Origin: Sphingomonas melonis
Lineage (GTDB): Bacteria > Pseudomonadota > Alphaproteobacteria > Sphingomonadales > Sphingomonadaceae
Assembly: GCF_013409985.1 (NCBI RefSeq)
Contig: NZ_JACCBY010000001.1
Location: forward strand, 992,001-1,056,000
DNA: 64,000 nucleotides
Reading direction: 5' to 3'
Positions 50,713 through 58,602 of the stretch are shown piece by piece. The notes under the pieces were generated by a model that saw only the letters and a list, made by a program, of their open reading frames with translations, made no database searches and was not told where the DNA came from. The translations under genes were made by a program, and so were the position numbers. The first letter of the stretch is position 1. Each line of letters opens with the position of its first letter.

Positions 50713-52233
50713 GTGACCACGACCATCCGCGCCACCGACCTGATCGACAGCGTCGCCGATGCGCTGCAATTCATCAGTTACTATCATCCGATGGATTACA
50801 TCCGCGCGCTCGGCGAGGCCTATCAGGCCGAGCAGAGCCCGGCGGCGAAGGACGCGATCGCGCAGATCCTGACCAACAGCCGGATGTGCGCCGAGGGCCA
50901 TCGCCCGATCTGTCAGGACACCGGCATCGTCACCGTCTTCGTCAAATGGGGTCAGGATTGCCGGCTCGACGGCGACCTGTCGTTGCAGGAGGTGATCGAC
51001 GAGGGCGTGCGGCGCGCCTACCTCCACCCCGAGAACAAGCTGCGCGCCTCGATCCTCGCCGATCCGGCGTTCACGCGGCGCAACACGCGCGACAACACGC
51101 CCTCGGTGCTCCACGTCGAGATGGTGCCGGGCGCCCGCGTGTCGGTCGACGTCGCCGCTAAGGGCGGCGGGTCGGAGAACAAGTCCAAGTTCAAGATGAT
51201 GAACCCCAGCGACAGCATCGTCGACTGGGTGGTCGAGACGGTGCCGCAGATGGGCGCGGGCTGGTGCCCGCCGGGGATGCTCGGCATCGGCATCGGCGGC
51301 ACCGCGGAAAAGGCGATGCTGCTCGCCAAGGAATCGCTGATGGGGGCGATCGACATGGGGCAGCTCAAGGCGCGCGGGCCGAGGAACGACCTTGAGGCGT
51401 TGCGCATCGAACTGTTCGACAAGGTCAATGCGCTCGGCATCGGTGCGCAGGGACTCGGCGGGCTGTCGACGATCCTCGACGTGAAGATCCTCGACTGGCC
51501 GACGCATGCCGCGTCCAAGCCGGTGGCGATGATCCCCAATTGCGCCGCGACGCGCCACGCGCATTTCACGCTCGACGGCACCGGCCCGTCCTATCTCGAG
51601 GCGCCCAAGCTCAGCGACTGGCCGCAGGTCGACTGGCAGCCGGACAGCGCCGCGATCCGCGTCGATCTCGACACGCTGACGCCGGAGGTGGTGGCGCAGT
51701 GGAAGCATGGCGACCGGCTGCTGCTCAACGGCAAGATGCTGACCGGGCGCGACGCCGCGCACAAGCGGATCGCCGACATGCTGGCCAAGGGCGAGCCGCT
51801 GCCGGTCGATTTCCGCGGGCGCGTGATCTATTATGTCGGGCCGGTCGATCCGGTCGGCGAGGAGGTCGTCGGGCCGGCGGGGCCGACGACGGCGACGCGG
51901 ATGGACAAGTTCACCCGCATGATGCTCGACCATGGGCTGCTGGCGATGGTCGGCAAGGCGGAGCGCGGCCCGGCGGCGACCGAGGCGATCCGCGACGCGA
52001 AGAGCGCCTATCTGATGGCGGTCGGTGGCGCCGCCTATCTGGTCGCGCGCGCGATCAAGGGCAGCAAGGTGGTCGGCTTCGAGGACCTCGGCATGGAGGC
52101 GATCTACGAATTCGAGGTCAGCGACTTCCCGGTCACCGTCGCGGTCGACAGCGAAGGCCAGAACGTCCACCAGCTCGCGCCTTTGATATGGCGCGAGAAG
52201 ATCGCGCGCGAGAGGCTGCTGACGCCGGCGTAA
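50713..52233 (+). CDS. fumarate hydratase, class I (iron-sulfur)
   Basis: TCA-cycle enzyme interconverting fumarate and malate, 506 residues, the single-chain FumA/FumB-like form. The [4Fe-4S] ligands are Cys67 (RPICQDTG), Cys185 (GAGWCPPGM) and Cys277 (IPNCAATRHAHF). The alpha half carries KGGGSENKSKFKMMNPSDS and GIGIGGTAEKAMLLAKES. The C-terminal beta half has VGPVDPVGEEVVGPAGPTTATRM-type residues near 375-400. Translation starts at a GTG (50713) with AGGAG about ten bases upstream. Oxygen-sensitive in other bacteria. Single gene, divergent from the GGDEF-EAL gene. Confidence 0.95.
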   Translation: MTTTIRATDLIDSVADALQFISYYHPMDYIRALGEAYQAEQSPAAKDAIAQILTNSRMCAEGHRPICQDTGIVTVFVKWGQDCRLDGDLSLQEVIDEGVRRAYLHPENKLRASILADPAFTRRNTRDNTPSVLHVEMVPGARVSVDVAAKGGGSENKSKFKMMNPSDSIVDWVVETVPQMGAGWCPPGMLGIGIGGTAEKAMLLAKESLMGAIDMGQLKARGPRNDLEALRIELFDKVNALGIGAQGLGGLSTILDVKILDWPTHAASKPVAMIPNCAATRHAHFTLDGTGPSYLEAPKLSDWPQVDWQPDSAAIRVDLDTLTPEVVAQWKHGDRLLLNGKMLTGRDAAHKRIADMLAKGEPLPVDFRGRVIYYVGPVDPVGEEVVGPAGPTTATRMDKFTRMMLDHGLLAMVGKAERGPAATEAIRDAKSAYLMAVGGAAYLVARAIKGSKVVGFEDLGMEAIYEFEVSDFPVTVAVDSEGQNVHQLAPLIWREKIARERLLTPA

Positions 52234-52275
52234 TGATCGCCGGCGGCGGTCGGTCGACGCTATCGTGTCCCGCAT

Positions 52276-52396
52276 TCCCCCGTCACCCCGGACGTGTTCC
52301 GGGGTCCACTCGGCGGCGAGGAGAGCGGCTTGAAGCGCAGCGATCGTCCTGCGGGCGGGGGGACCCCGGAACGAGTCCGGGGTGACGGGGGATGCG
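52276..52396. repeat. dispersed palindromic repeat, copy 2
   Basis: Arms CGTCACCCCGGACGTGTTCC and GGAACGAGTCCGGGGTGACG are near-perfect complements about 75 bases apart, with CGGCGAGGAG in the centre. Same family as the copies at 30423, 58348 and 62567. Confidence 0.8.
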
Positions 52397-52504
52397 GGGA
52401 GAACCAATCGCACCCCGCCACGGTTGCTGGGGCATGACCAAGCCCGCGCCGCGATGGTGACGATCCGTGCCGCCGATGACCGCGTCCGGGGGCAGTGCTG
52501 GGCG

Positions 52505-52571
52505 GGATCGACATTCCGCCCAATTCCTCCCCCTGACGGGGGAATTGTCTCGAAAGCTTTAATGTCGATCC
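52505..52571. repeat. small palindromic element (MITE-like)
   Basis: GGATCGACATT at the left and AATGTCGATCC at the right are exact inverted 11-mers. Between them lies the hairpin AATTCCTCCCC-CTGAC-GGGGGAATT. A disrupted copy of the same unit occupies 30315-30625. It sits directly before the decayed GNAT gene, whose N-terminal part is missing. Confidence 0.55.
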
Positions 52572-52579
52572 GGCCTAGC

Positions 52580-53024
52580 GACGCTGCGCCTGGTCGGCGT
52601 GGCGGGCGAGGCCTATACGCTCGATCACGACATGGGCGCCGCTGCGCTGGCCGATTACGGGTTCGGCGACGACAAGGCGGTGTTCGTCGCCGAGACGGAA
52701 GGGCGTGATGCTCGGCAGCTTTTATTTTCGCACCAATCAGGCGGGTGGCGGCGCGTGTCGCCTGTGCCGCCTATGTCGCCGCGTGGCATCGCGCGGGCGA
52801 CGGCGCGCCATTCGTTCGACGCGGCCGGTGCGGCGGGCTTTCCCGCGATGCAGTTCAACTTCAACATGGCCAGCAACCATGTCGCGGTGACGCTGTGGCA
52901 GGCGCTCGGCTTCGCGATCGTCGCGCGGCCGCCGCGGGCGCTTTACCATCCGCTGCCAGGGCCGATCGATGCGCTGGTTATGCCCCGCTGGCTGGTCGAT
53001 CCGGCCGCGGCGCGGAACGCCTGA
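52580..53024 (+). pseudogene. decayed GNAT acetyltransferase
   Basis: Fragments of one N-acetyltransferase are spread over three frames: LADYGFGDDKAVFVAETEGR (frame of 52599), LGSFYFRTNQAGGG (frame of 52705), VACAAYVAAWHRAGDG (frame of 52745) and, back in the first frame, AAGFPAMQFNFNMASNHVAV, TLWQALGFAIVARPP and ALYHPLPGPIDALVMPRWL. Together they read as a normal GNAT fold: the N-terminal strand, the acetyl-CoA-binding region (damaged) and the ASN-x-AVxLWxxxGF end. At least two frameshifts are needed to restore it. The start is missing and replaced by the repeat unit ending at 52571. Confidence 0.72.
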
Positions 53025-53070
53025 CGCGGCGGGCGGTTGGTGGAACGATGTCGCCGACCGGGAGAGAATG

Positions 53071-53499
53071 ATGAAGACGATCCTTGCCGCCGCGCTGCTT
53101 CTCGCACCGACGATGGCGGCTGCGCAGACCGCCGATCCCGCCCCGGCCACGACGCCGCGTGCCGGCGGGCTGCTCGGGCAGATGGGCGGCTTGCTGGGCG
53201 GTGGCGGCGCGTTGCCGCAGATCGGCTCGATCGGCGCGGGCAATGCCGCTGGGTTGCTCGGCTATTGCGTCAAGAACCGGCTGCTCGGCACCGGCACCGG
53301 CGGCACGACGGGCGCGGCCAGCGTGCTCGGGCGACTGACCGGGCAGAGGGATGTGCAGAACCAGCCCGGCTATGCCGGTGGGCAGGCGGGGCAGGTGCAG
53401 GCCCCCAACGGCCAGGCCTTGTCGCTCGGCGCGCTGCGCGGGCAGTTGAAGAACCAGGTGTGCAACCTGGTGCTCAACCGGGCGAAGGCGTTCCTTTAA
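53071..53499 (+). CDS. DUF2501 protein (YjjA-like), exported
   Basis: Product of 142 residues with signal peptide (KTILAAALLLAPTMAAAQ), then a Gly/Leu-rich central stretch (GLLGQMGGLLGGGGALPQIG). The DUF2501 core NAAGLLGYCVKNRLLG and a final KNQVCNLVLNRAKAFL carry two conserved cysteines that may form a disulphide. Periplasmic; function unknown (E. coli YjjA has been linked to biofilm dispersal). ATG at 53071 with GGAGAG five bases upstream. Its end overlaps the convergent GNAT gene by 26 bases. Confidence 0.85.
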   Translation: MKTILAAALLLAPTMAAAQTADPAPATTPRAGGLLGQMGGLLGGGGALPQIGSIGAGNAAGLLGYCVKNRLLGTGTGGTTGAASVLGRLTGQRDVQNQPGYAGGQAGQVQAPNGQALSLGALRGQLKNQVCNLVLNRAKAFL

Positions 53500-54025
53500 G
53501 CCGCGTCGCGCCCCGACCGGGGGTGGCCGGCGGCGGGGTGACGGTCAGATGGAAGAACTTGCGATCCACGTCCATCAACGGGAAATTGAGCGGCAGCGCC
53601 ATCCGCGAGATTTCGCGGAAGCCGCTCTTCTTGTAGAAACGGTGTGCGCCGACGAACTGCCGCGCGGTGGCGAGGTAGACGTTTTGCATCCGCGCCTGCC
53701 GCGCGTGCTGGACCAGCGTCTCAAGCAGGCCCACCGCGACGCGAAGCTGGCGCCCGCGGGCGTGCGCGGCGACGAACATCTTGCATAAGGCGCCGTTCCG
53801 GTTGGCGATGTCCCTGAGGCCGATCGTGCCGACGATGGCGCCGTCAAGCTCCGCTACCCAGAAGCCGCCCGCGCTGCTCTGATAATAAGCGTCGATCTCT
53901 GTCAGGTCGGGCTGGTCGTCGACGGTGATGGCGATGCCGAACTCGATCTGCTGGATCGGCAGGATGAGCGCCGGTATCGCATCGCGATCCTGCGCAGCAT
54001 AGGGGCGGATGATCGGTGCAGCCAT
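53474..54025 (-). CDS. GNAT-family N-acetyltransferase
   Basis: Acetyl-CoA-dependent transferase of 183 residues. The core starts IRPYAAQDRDAIPALIL. The central strands GGFWVAELDGAIVGTIGLRD and ALCKMFVAAHARGRQLRVAV hold the acetyl-CoA-binding loop (the R/Q-x2-G-x-G/A position reads ARGRQLR), followed by VYLATARQFVGAHRFYKKSG and FREI typical of the fold's end. Start at 54025; the open frame runs further upstream through the structured region at 54.1 kb. Substrate unknown. It lies downstream of the tiny-ORF/RNA element on the same strand and could be controlled by it. Confidence 0.87.
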   Translation of the reverse strand: MAAPIIRPYAAQDRDAIPALILPIQQIEFGIAITVDDQPDLTEIDAYYQSSAGGFWVAELDGAIVGTIGLRDIANRNGALCKMFVAAHARGRQLRVAVGLLETLVQHARQARMQNVYLATARQFVGAHRFYKKSGFREISRMALPLNFPLMDVDRKFFHLTVTPPPATPGRGATRLKGTPSPG

Positions 54026-54259
54026 ATCCCGATTATAGGATAGCGTGGCGGCCGGCGATGATCGCCGTCGCGACGGCCGGACAGTGAATCCGTCGAGCCG
54101 GAAATGAGAAGAGGGTGCCGTGCGCCTCCCGGCAGCCCGACACCCTCCAAACATGGTCAGCGGCCGGAGAGCTCCAGCCCGGGAAACCATGGGACCCCTG
54201 TCATCCTCGTCATGCCGTTGATTGGGGGAGGATACCCCCCGACACGATTCAAACGGACG

Positions 54260-54316
54260 TTAGAAGCCAGTCCCCCGAACGAACCGAACCGAACTCACTG
54301 CTGAACCATGAGACAT
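54260..54316 (-). CDS. possible 18-residue peptide, ORF B, with perfect ribosome site
   Basis: ATG at 54316 to TAA at 54260, giving MSHGSAVSSVRFVRGTGF. The 14 bases AAAGGAGGTGATCC upstream are fully complementary to the 3' end of 16S rRNA, with 7 bases between AGGAGG and ATG. This is the strongest ribosome site in the window. It overlaps ORF A in another frame. A third short ORF (54157-54213, 18 codons) follows. Confidence 0.4.
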   Translation of the reverse strand: MSHGSAVSSVRFVRGTGF

Positions 54317-54348
54317 CGGATCACCTCCTTTCGCTTGTTGATAGCCAT
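54295..54348 (-). CDS. possible 17-residue leader peptide, ORF A
   Basis: ATG at 54348 to TGA at 54295, giving MAINKRKEVIRCLMVQQ. Its codons for KRKEVIR contain the full AAAGGAGGTGATCC ribosome site that serves the overlapping ORF B, so translation of A would run through and expose or block B's start. It has no strong ribosome site of its own. Expression is unproven. Confidence 0.35.
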   Translation of the reverse strand: MAINKRKEVIRCLMVQQ

Positions 54349-54451
54349 GTGACCGGACCCGGCCACACCCGCAATGTGCGCATGTCGGGCGGTGTAAACA
54401 AGTCTTGTAATGCAGCGGATTTTACGCGACGATTCGTCCCCTCCCCGCGCG

Positions 54452-54976
54452 TCAGCCGCGGCAGTCCTCGGTCACCCGCTCGATCTCCGCCCAGGCCGGC
54501 ACGACCAGCGTCGGCGCGCCCGGTCGTTCGATCACGAAGCGGCCGCGGCTGAACCCCATCGCATCGAGCAGACCGTCGCTCGCCGCCAGCGTCGCCGCGA
54601 CCGACGGCGGATTGCCGCCCGCCGGCTGGACGGGCAGCGCGCGCGCGATGCTGGTGGTGCGGATGGTCAGCGTCGTCGGCGCATTGCCCTCGACCGACAG
54701 GATGACCTGCCGCTGGCCGGCGTCGCAGCGTAGCGCGAGGCGCGCGCCGCCGGCCGGGCCGAAGCGGGCGATACTGCCACGGGTGTCGCGCTGCCACGTC
54801 CAGTCCCCCGGCGTCAGCGGCCAGTCGCGCCAGTCGCTGCCGCGCGGTGCGGCCGTGACCGGCGGCGCGGGCAGTGCGGCGACTGGCGGCGGGGGGGCGG
54901 GGGTGGGCGGTGCCATCGGCTGGGGCACGCAGGCGCTGGCGGCGAGCAGCAGGACGGCGGCGGGAAGGATGCGCAT
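54452..54976 (-). CDS. lipoprotein of unknown function
   Basis: Product of 174 residues with lipobox ASAC (signal LPAAVLLLAASAC, Cys about 15), a Pro/Ala-rich linker (about 16-45), then a compact beta-rich domain with WRDWPLTPGDWTWQRDTRGS, ALRCDAGQRQVILSVEG and RGRFVIERPGAPTLVVPAW. Two cysteines (CDAG and the final EDC) could form a disulphide. No family named. ATG at 54976. It ends 32 bases before the leader-like element on the same strand. Confidence 0.72.
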   Translation of the reverse strand: MRILPAAVLLLAASACVPQPMAPPTPAPPPPVAALPAPPVTAAPRGSDWRDWPLTPGDWTWQRDTRGSIARFGPAGGARLALRCDAGQRQVILSVEGNAPTTLTIRTTSIARALPVQPAGGNPPSVAATLAASDGLLDAMGFSRGRFVIERPGAPTLVVPAWAEIERVTEDCRG

Positions 54977-55077
54977 CCCGCGGCTTATGCGGGAAGGGCG
55001 ACGATGCCTCAAGCGGCGTGCGCGTGGAACCGGCGCGGGCGACGGGCGGTTCACCCGCGAACAACCAGGAGCATCCG

Positions 55078-55458
55078 ATGTCGACCGACGCCCAGTCCAC
55101 CACCGCCACCCAATTGCTCGTCCAGGCGAACGTCGCCCATTCGCTGAAGGTGGAAAGCCGCGACGGCGATCAGGTGGGCTCGGTCTATGCGCTGATGGTG
55201 CACAAGGGCACGGGTCGCTCGACGCATGCGGTGCTCAGCCTCGGCGGCTTCCTCGGCATGGGCAAGAGCTTCTATCCGCTGCCGTTCGAGCTGCTGCAAT
55301 TTGATCCGGTGCGCGATCTGTATGTGGTGACGATCGACCGCCGCATGCTGGAAGGCGGGCCGAGCTGGGCGAACAACGCGCCGGTGTTCGATCAGGCCTA
55401 TGCCGATCGCGTGGCGAGCTATTACGGCGTGAGCAGCGCGAACCTGACGACGGGCTAA
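55078..55458 (+). CDS. PRC-barrel domain protein
   Basis: Product of 126 residues with the PRC-barrel layout: VKVESRDGDQVGSVYALMVH-like strands, AVLSLGGFLGMGKSFYPLPF and ELLQFDPVRDLYVVTIDRRM, followed by a helical tail ending in YADRVASYYGV. Such proteins occur widely in alphaproteobacteria and often belong to stress or desiccation responses. ATG at 55078, with AGGAG eight bases upstream. Its last 4 bases overlap the convergent antitoxin gene. Confidence 0.85.
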   Translation: MSTDAQSTTATQLLVQANVAHSLKVESRDGDQVGSVYALMVHKGTGRSTHAVLSLGGFLGMGKSFYPLPFELLQFDPVRDLYVVTIDRRMLEGGPSWANNAPVFDQAYADRVASYYGVSSANLTTG

Positions 55459-55775
55459 GCCGCGCGCGGTACGATATGATCGAGATCGGCCCGGTAAATC
55501 GACCGGGCCTCTTCGAGATCATAGTCGTTCTGCAAGCCGAGAAAGAACGTCTCGTCCATGCCGAAGTAACGTGCCAAGCGAAGCGCCGACTCCGCATCAA
55601 CCGGCACCCGTTCATTCAACAGCGCTTCGAGCTTGTCACGGGCGATCCCAGCGCCGGCAGCCACCTCGGCAGTCGATATCTCGCTGCCGATCAGGAAATC
55701 CTCACGGAGGATTTCGCCCGGATGGATATTCGGCAGTCGCTCGCTGTCATCGATGATAATCCTTGATGCGGACAT
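55455..55775 (-). CDS. higA: HigA-type antitoxin
   Basis: Product of 106 residues with an HTH_3 DNA-binding domain: LPNIHPGEILREDFLIG (the HigA opening HPGExLxEDFL), STAEVAAGAGIARDKLEALL as helix-turn-helix, and RVPVDAESALRLARYFGMDE / TFFLGLQNDYDLE. Expected to bind and neutralise the HigB toxin and to repress the operon. Its start overlaps the toxin gene by 29 bases; toxin-first order is normal for higBA. Confidence 0.92.
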   Translation of the reverse strand: MSASRIIIDDSERLPNIHPGEILREDFLIGSEISTAEVAAGAGIARDKLEALLNERVPVDAESALRLARYFGMDETFFLGLQNDYDLEEARSIYRADLDHIVPRAA

Positions 55776-56031
55776 CGATCGCGCTCCCGTCCTCCCAACG
55801 GAAGGTGATCCTCCACTGGGCGTTGATGCGGATACTATATGTTCCCTTGCGGTCGCCCTTCAACTCCTCGAATCGATTGCCCGGCGGGATGAGCAGGTCG
55901 TGCGGGCTGACGATCCGGTTGAGCTGACGCAGCTTGCGAAGCGCAGGGCGCTGGATATCCGGCGGCAGTCTGCGGCTGCGTTCGCGGTTCCAGATGCGCT
56001 CGGTCTCGGCGTCGGCGAAGCTGCGGATCAT
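55747..56031 (-). CDS. higB: HigB-type mRNA-cleaving toxin (RelE superfamily)
   Basis: Product of 94 residues: MIRSFADAETERIWNRERSR, LPPDIQRPALRKLRQLNRIV, PPGNRFEELKGDRKGTYSIR and NAQWRITFRWEDGSAIDVRI, ending KDYHR. This is the full signature of HigB toxins, which cut mRNA on the ribosome. Conserved basic residues (R, K) and the C-terminal His are present, so the toxin looks intact. First gene of the higBA pair, 65 bases downstream of uvrB on the same strand. Confidence 0.93.
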   Translation of the reverse strand: MIRSFADAETERIWNRERSRRLPPDIQRPALRKLRQLNRIVSPHDLLIPPGNRFEELKGDRKGTYSIRINAQWRITFRWEDGSAIDVRIKDYHR

Positions 56032-56096
56032 GGGGCCGTCCTTTCTCCCGATCCGTAGCGTTCTGCCTCACCGATGTTACCGCCGTCAGGACGCGG

Positions 56097-58292
56097 TCAC
56101 CGCCCGCGGCGGCCGCCCATGCGCATCTTCTGCTCCTTGCCGTAGCGCGTCTTGCGCGTGCCGGGCTTGCCTTCATTCGAGCGGCCCATGATCGGCGCCT
56201 TCTGCTCGTCGACGGGCAGGCCGAGTTCCTCGTTCTCCAACTGGCGGATCTCGTCGCGCAGCCGCCCGGCTTCCTCGAATTCGAGGTCGCTCGCCGCCTT
56301 GCGCATCCTTTTCTCGAGATCCTCGATATACGCACGCAGATTGTGGCCGACCATGTGCGGCCGGTCCTCGTCGATCGGCACGGTGACCTGATCGCCCTGG
56401 CTCACATGCGCGATGATATCGCCGATGTTGCGCTTGATCGTCGTCGGCGTGATGCCGTGTTCCGCGTTATACGCCTCCTGCTTCTCGCGGCGGCGCGCGG
56501 TCTCGTTCATCGCCCGCTCCATCGAGCCGGTGATGCGATCGGCGTAGAGGATGACCCGGCCGTCGACGTTACGCGCGGCGCGGCCGATCGTCTGGATCAG
56601 CGACGTTTCCGAGCGCAGGAAGCCCTCCTTGTCCGCGTCGAGGATCGCAACCAGCCCACATTCGGGGATGTCCAACCCCTCACGCAACAGGTTGATGCCG
56701 ATAAGCACGTCATAGACGCCGAGGCGCAGATCGCGGATCAGCTCGATACGCTCCAGCGTCTCGACGTCCGAATGCATGTAGCGGACCTTGATGCCCGCCT
56801 CGTGCATATATTCGGTCAGATCCTCGCTCATGCGCTTGGTCAGCGTCGTCACCAGCGTGCGATAGCCGGCGGCGGTGGTCTTGTGGCATTCCTGGATCAG
56901 GTCCTGCACCTGTTCCTCGACCGGCTTGATCTCAACGGGCGGATCGATGAGGCCGGTGGGGCGGATGACCTGTTCGGCAAAGACGCCGCCGGTCTGCTCC
57001 ATCTCCCAATTGCCCGGCGTCGCCGAGACGCTGACCGTCTGCGGACGCATCGCGTCCCATTCGTTGAAGCGCAGCGGCCGGTTGTCGATGCACGACGGCA
57101 GGCGGAAGCCATATTCGGCGAGCGTGATCTTGCGGCGGTGATCGCCGCGCGCCATCGCGCCGATCTGCGGCACCGTCTGGTGGCTCTCGTCGACGAACAG
57201 CACGGCATTTTCGGGTAGATATTCGAACAATGTGGGCGGCGGCTCGCCGGGCAGGCGGCCGGTGAGGAAGCGGCTGTAATTCTCGATGCCCGCACAACTT
57301 CCGGTGGCGGCGATCATCTCGAGGTCGAAATTGGTGCGCTGTTCCAGCCGCTGCGCCTCGAGCAACTTGCCCTCGGCAACCAGCTCCTTAAGCCGTTCGG
57401 CAAGCTCGTGCTTGATCGCGTCGGCCGCCTGTTTGAGCGTCGGACCCGGCGTCACGTAATGGCTGTTGGCGTAGACGCGCACGCTGTTGAGGCTCGCCAC
57501 CTTCTTGCCGGTGAGCGGATCGAATTCGGTGATATCCTCGATGTCGTCGCCGAAGAAGGAGATGCGCCAGGCGCTGTCCTCGTAATGCGACGGGAAGATT
57601 TCGAGCGTGTCGCCCTTCACGCGGAAATTGCCGCGCGCGAAGGCGGCGTCGTTGCGCTTGTATTGCAGCGCGACGAGCTTGCGGACGATCTCGCGCTGAT
57701 CGACGGTCGCGCCCTTCTTGAGGTCGAAGATCATCGCCGAATAGGTCTCGACCGAGCCGATGCCGTAGAGGCACGAGACCGAGGCGACGATGATGACGTC
57801 GTCGCGTTCGAGCAGCGAGCGCGTCGCCGAATGGCGCATCCGGTCAATCGACTCGTTGGTCGACGATTCCTTCTCGATATAGGTGTCCGAGCGCGGCACG
57901 TACGCCTCGGGCTGGTAGTAATCGTAGTAACTGACGAAATATTCGACGGCATTCTCGGGGAAGAAGCTCTTGAACTCGCCGTAGAGCTGCGCGGCGAGGA
58001 TCTTGTTGGGCGCGAGGATCAGCGCCGGACGCTGCAATTCCTCGATCACCTTGGCCATGGTGAAGGTCTTGCCCGAGCCGGTGACGCCGAGCAGCACCTG
58101 GTCCTTTTCGCCGGCGCGCGCGGTCGCGGTCAGCTCGGCGATCGCGGTCGGCTGGTCGCCCGACGGCTGATATTCGCTGACCAGCTTGAACGGGCGCCCG
58201 CCCTCCACCTTCTCGGGGCGGGCCGGGCGATGCGGGACGAAGCTCTGGCCGGTTTCCGGCTCGTCGAGGGTGGTGCGGATCTGGATGACCAT
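56097..58292 (-). CDS. uvrB: excinuclease ABC subunit UvrB
   Basis: DNA-damage recognition helicase of nucleotide excision repair, 731 residues. Walker A is GVTGSGKT (69-76); the beta-hairpin that inserts into DNA is [15 protein letters not shown], followed by VDESHQ (helicase motif II) and LREGLDIPE / QTIGRAARN (motifs V and VI). The C-terminal UVR domain ([20 protein letters not shown]) binds UvrC. The last 40 residues are basic and Gly/Arg-rich ([10 protein letters not shown]). Start at 58292 is preferred; an ATG at 58316 is possible. A LexA-like site lies 36-50 bases upstream, consistent with SOS induction. Confidence 0.97.
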   Translation of the reverse strand: MVIQIRTTLDEPETGQSFVPHRPARPEKVEGGRPFKLVSEYQPSGDQPTAIAELTATARAGEKDQVLLGVTGSGKTFTMAKVIEELQRPALILAPNKILAAQLYGEFKSFFPENAVEYFVSYYDYYQPEAYVPRSDTYIEKESSTNESIDRMRHSATRSLLERDDVIIVASVSCLYGIGSVETYSAMIFDLKKGATVDQREIVRKLVALQYKRNDAAFARGNFRVKGDTLEIFPSHYEDSAWRISFFGDDIEDITEFDPLTGKKVASLNSVRVYANSHYVTPGPTLKQAADAIKHELAERLKELVAEGKLLEAQRLEQRTNFDLEMIAATGSCAGIENYSRFLTGRLPGEPPPTLFEYLPENAVLFVDESHQTVPQIGAMARGDHRRKITLAEYGFRLPSCIDNRPLRFNEWDAMRPQTVSVSATPGNWEMEQTGGVFAEQVIRPTGLIDPPVEIKPVEEQVQDLIQECHKTTAAGYRTLVTTLTKRMSEDLTEYMHEAGIKVRYMHSDVETLERIELIRDLRLGVYDVLIGINLLREGLDIPECGLVAILDADKEGFLRSETSLIQTIGRAARNVDGRVILYADRITGSMERAMNETARRREKQEAYNAEHGITPTTIKRNIGDIIAHVSQGDQVTVPIDEDRPHMVGHNLRAYIEDLEKRMRKAASDLEFEEAGRLRDEIRQLENEELGLPVDEQKAPIMGRSNEGKPGTRKTRYGKEQKMRMGGRRGR

Positions 58293-58327
58293 AGACCGGG
58301 GAATATGGGTGCGCATGGGGGCGGAGG

Positions 58328-58342
58328 CAACAGACCGTGAAC
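58328..58342 (-). promoter_or_regulatory. putative LexA (SOS) box
   Basis: On the minus strand GTTC-ACGGTCT-GTTG, matching the alphaproteobacterial SOS box GTTC-N7-GTTC at 7 of 8 fixed bases, located 36-50 bases before the uvrB start. Confidence 0.6.
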
Positions 58343-58347
58343 ACACC

Positions 58348-58468
58348 CGTCACCCCATCACCGGACTCGTTCCGGGGTCCACCCTGCGGCGAGGAGAAGG
58401 GCTGGAGCCTCCTGCCGTTCCCCCGTGGACCGGTGGACCCCGGAACACGTCCGGAGTGACGTAATGGG
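58348..58468. repeat. dispersed palindromic repeat, copy 3
   Basis: CGTCACCCCATCACCGGACT, CGTTCCGGGGTCCACC and later GGTGGACCCCGGAACACGTC, CGGAGTGACG form complementary outer and inner arms around GCGGCGAGGAG. It abuts the LexA-like site of uvrB. Confidence 0.8.
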
Positions 58469-58602
58469 TGGGCGGGGCCGGCGATCGCGACCGTCCGTCC
58501 AGCGCAGGTGCAATGCGGGCGCGGACAAGCTTTGCTTTGGTTGACCCGGCGAGCGCGGGTTCATAATGCGATCCCTTCGCAAACAACCCGAAGCCCCATC
58601 GC

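Larger units (their letters stand above)
54111..54420 (-). ncRNA. candidate structured leader RNA with nested tiny ORFs
   Basis: On the minus strand this 310-base stretch begins with palindrome ACAAGACTTGT (54398-54408). It holds three tiny ORFs, a perfect AAAGGAGGTGATCC ribosome site (54318-54331), a G5/C5 hairpin (54224-54240) and a 10-bp inverted repeat GAGGGTGTCG / CGGCACCCTC (54111-54147) like a terminator stem. It ends 86 bases before the GNAT start. No known riboswitch was recognised. The density of signals and the lack of a normal gene argue for an expressed leader or small RNA. Confidence 0.4.

Noticed and set aside
54318..54332. Possible 16S rRNA 3' end (GGATCACCTCCTTT on the plus strand)
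   Set aside because: Only these 14-15 bases match. The preceding bases do not fit the conserved 16S 3' region, so it is better explained as a Shine-Dalgarno on the minus strand.
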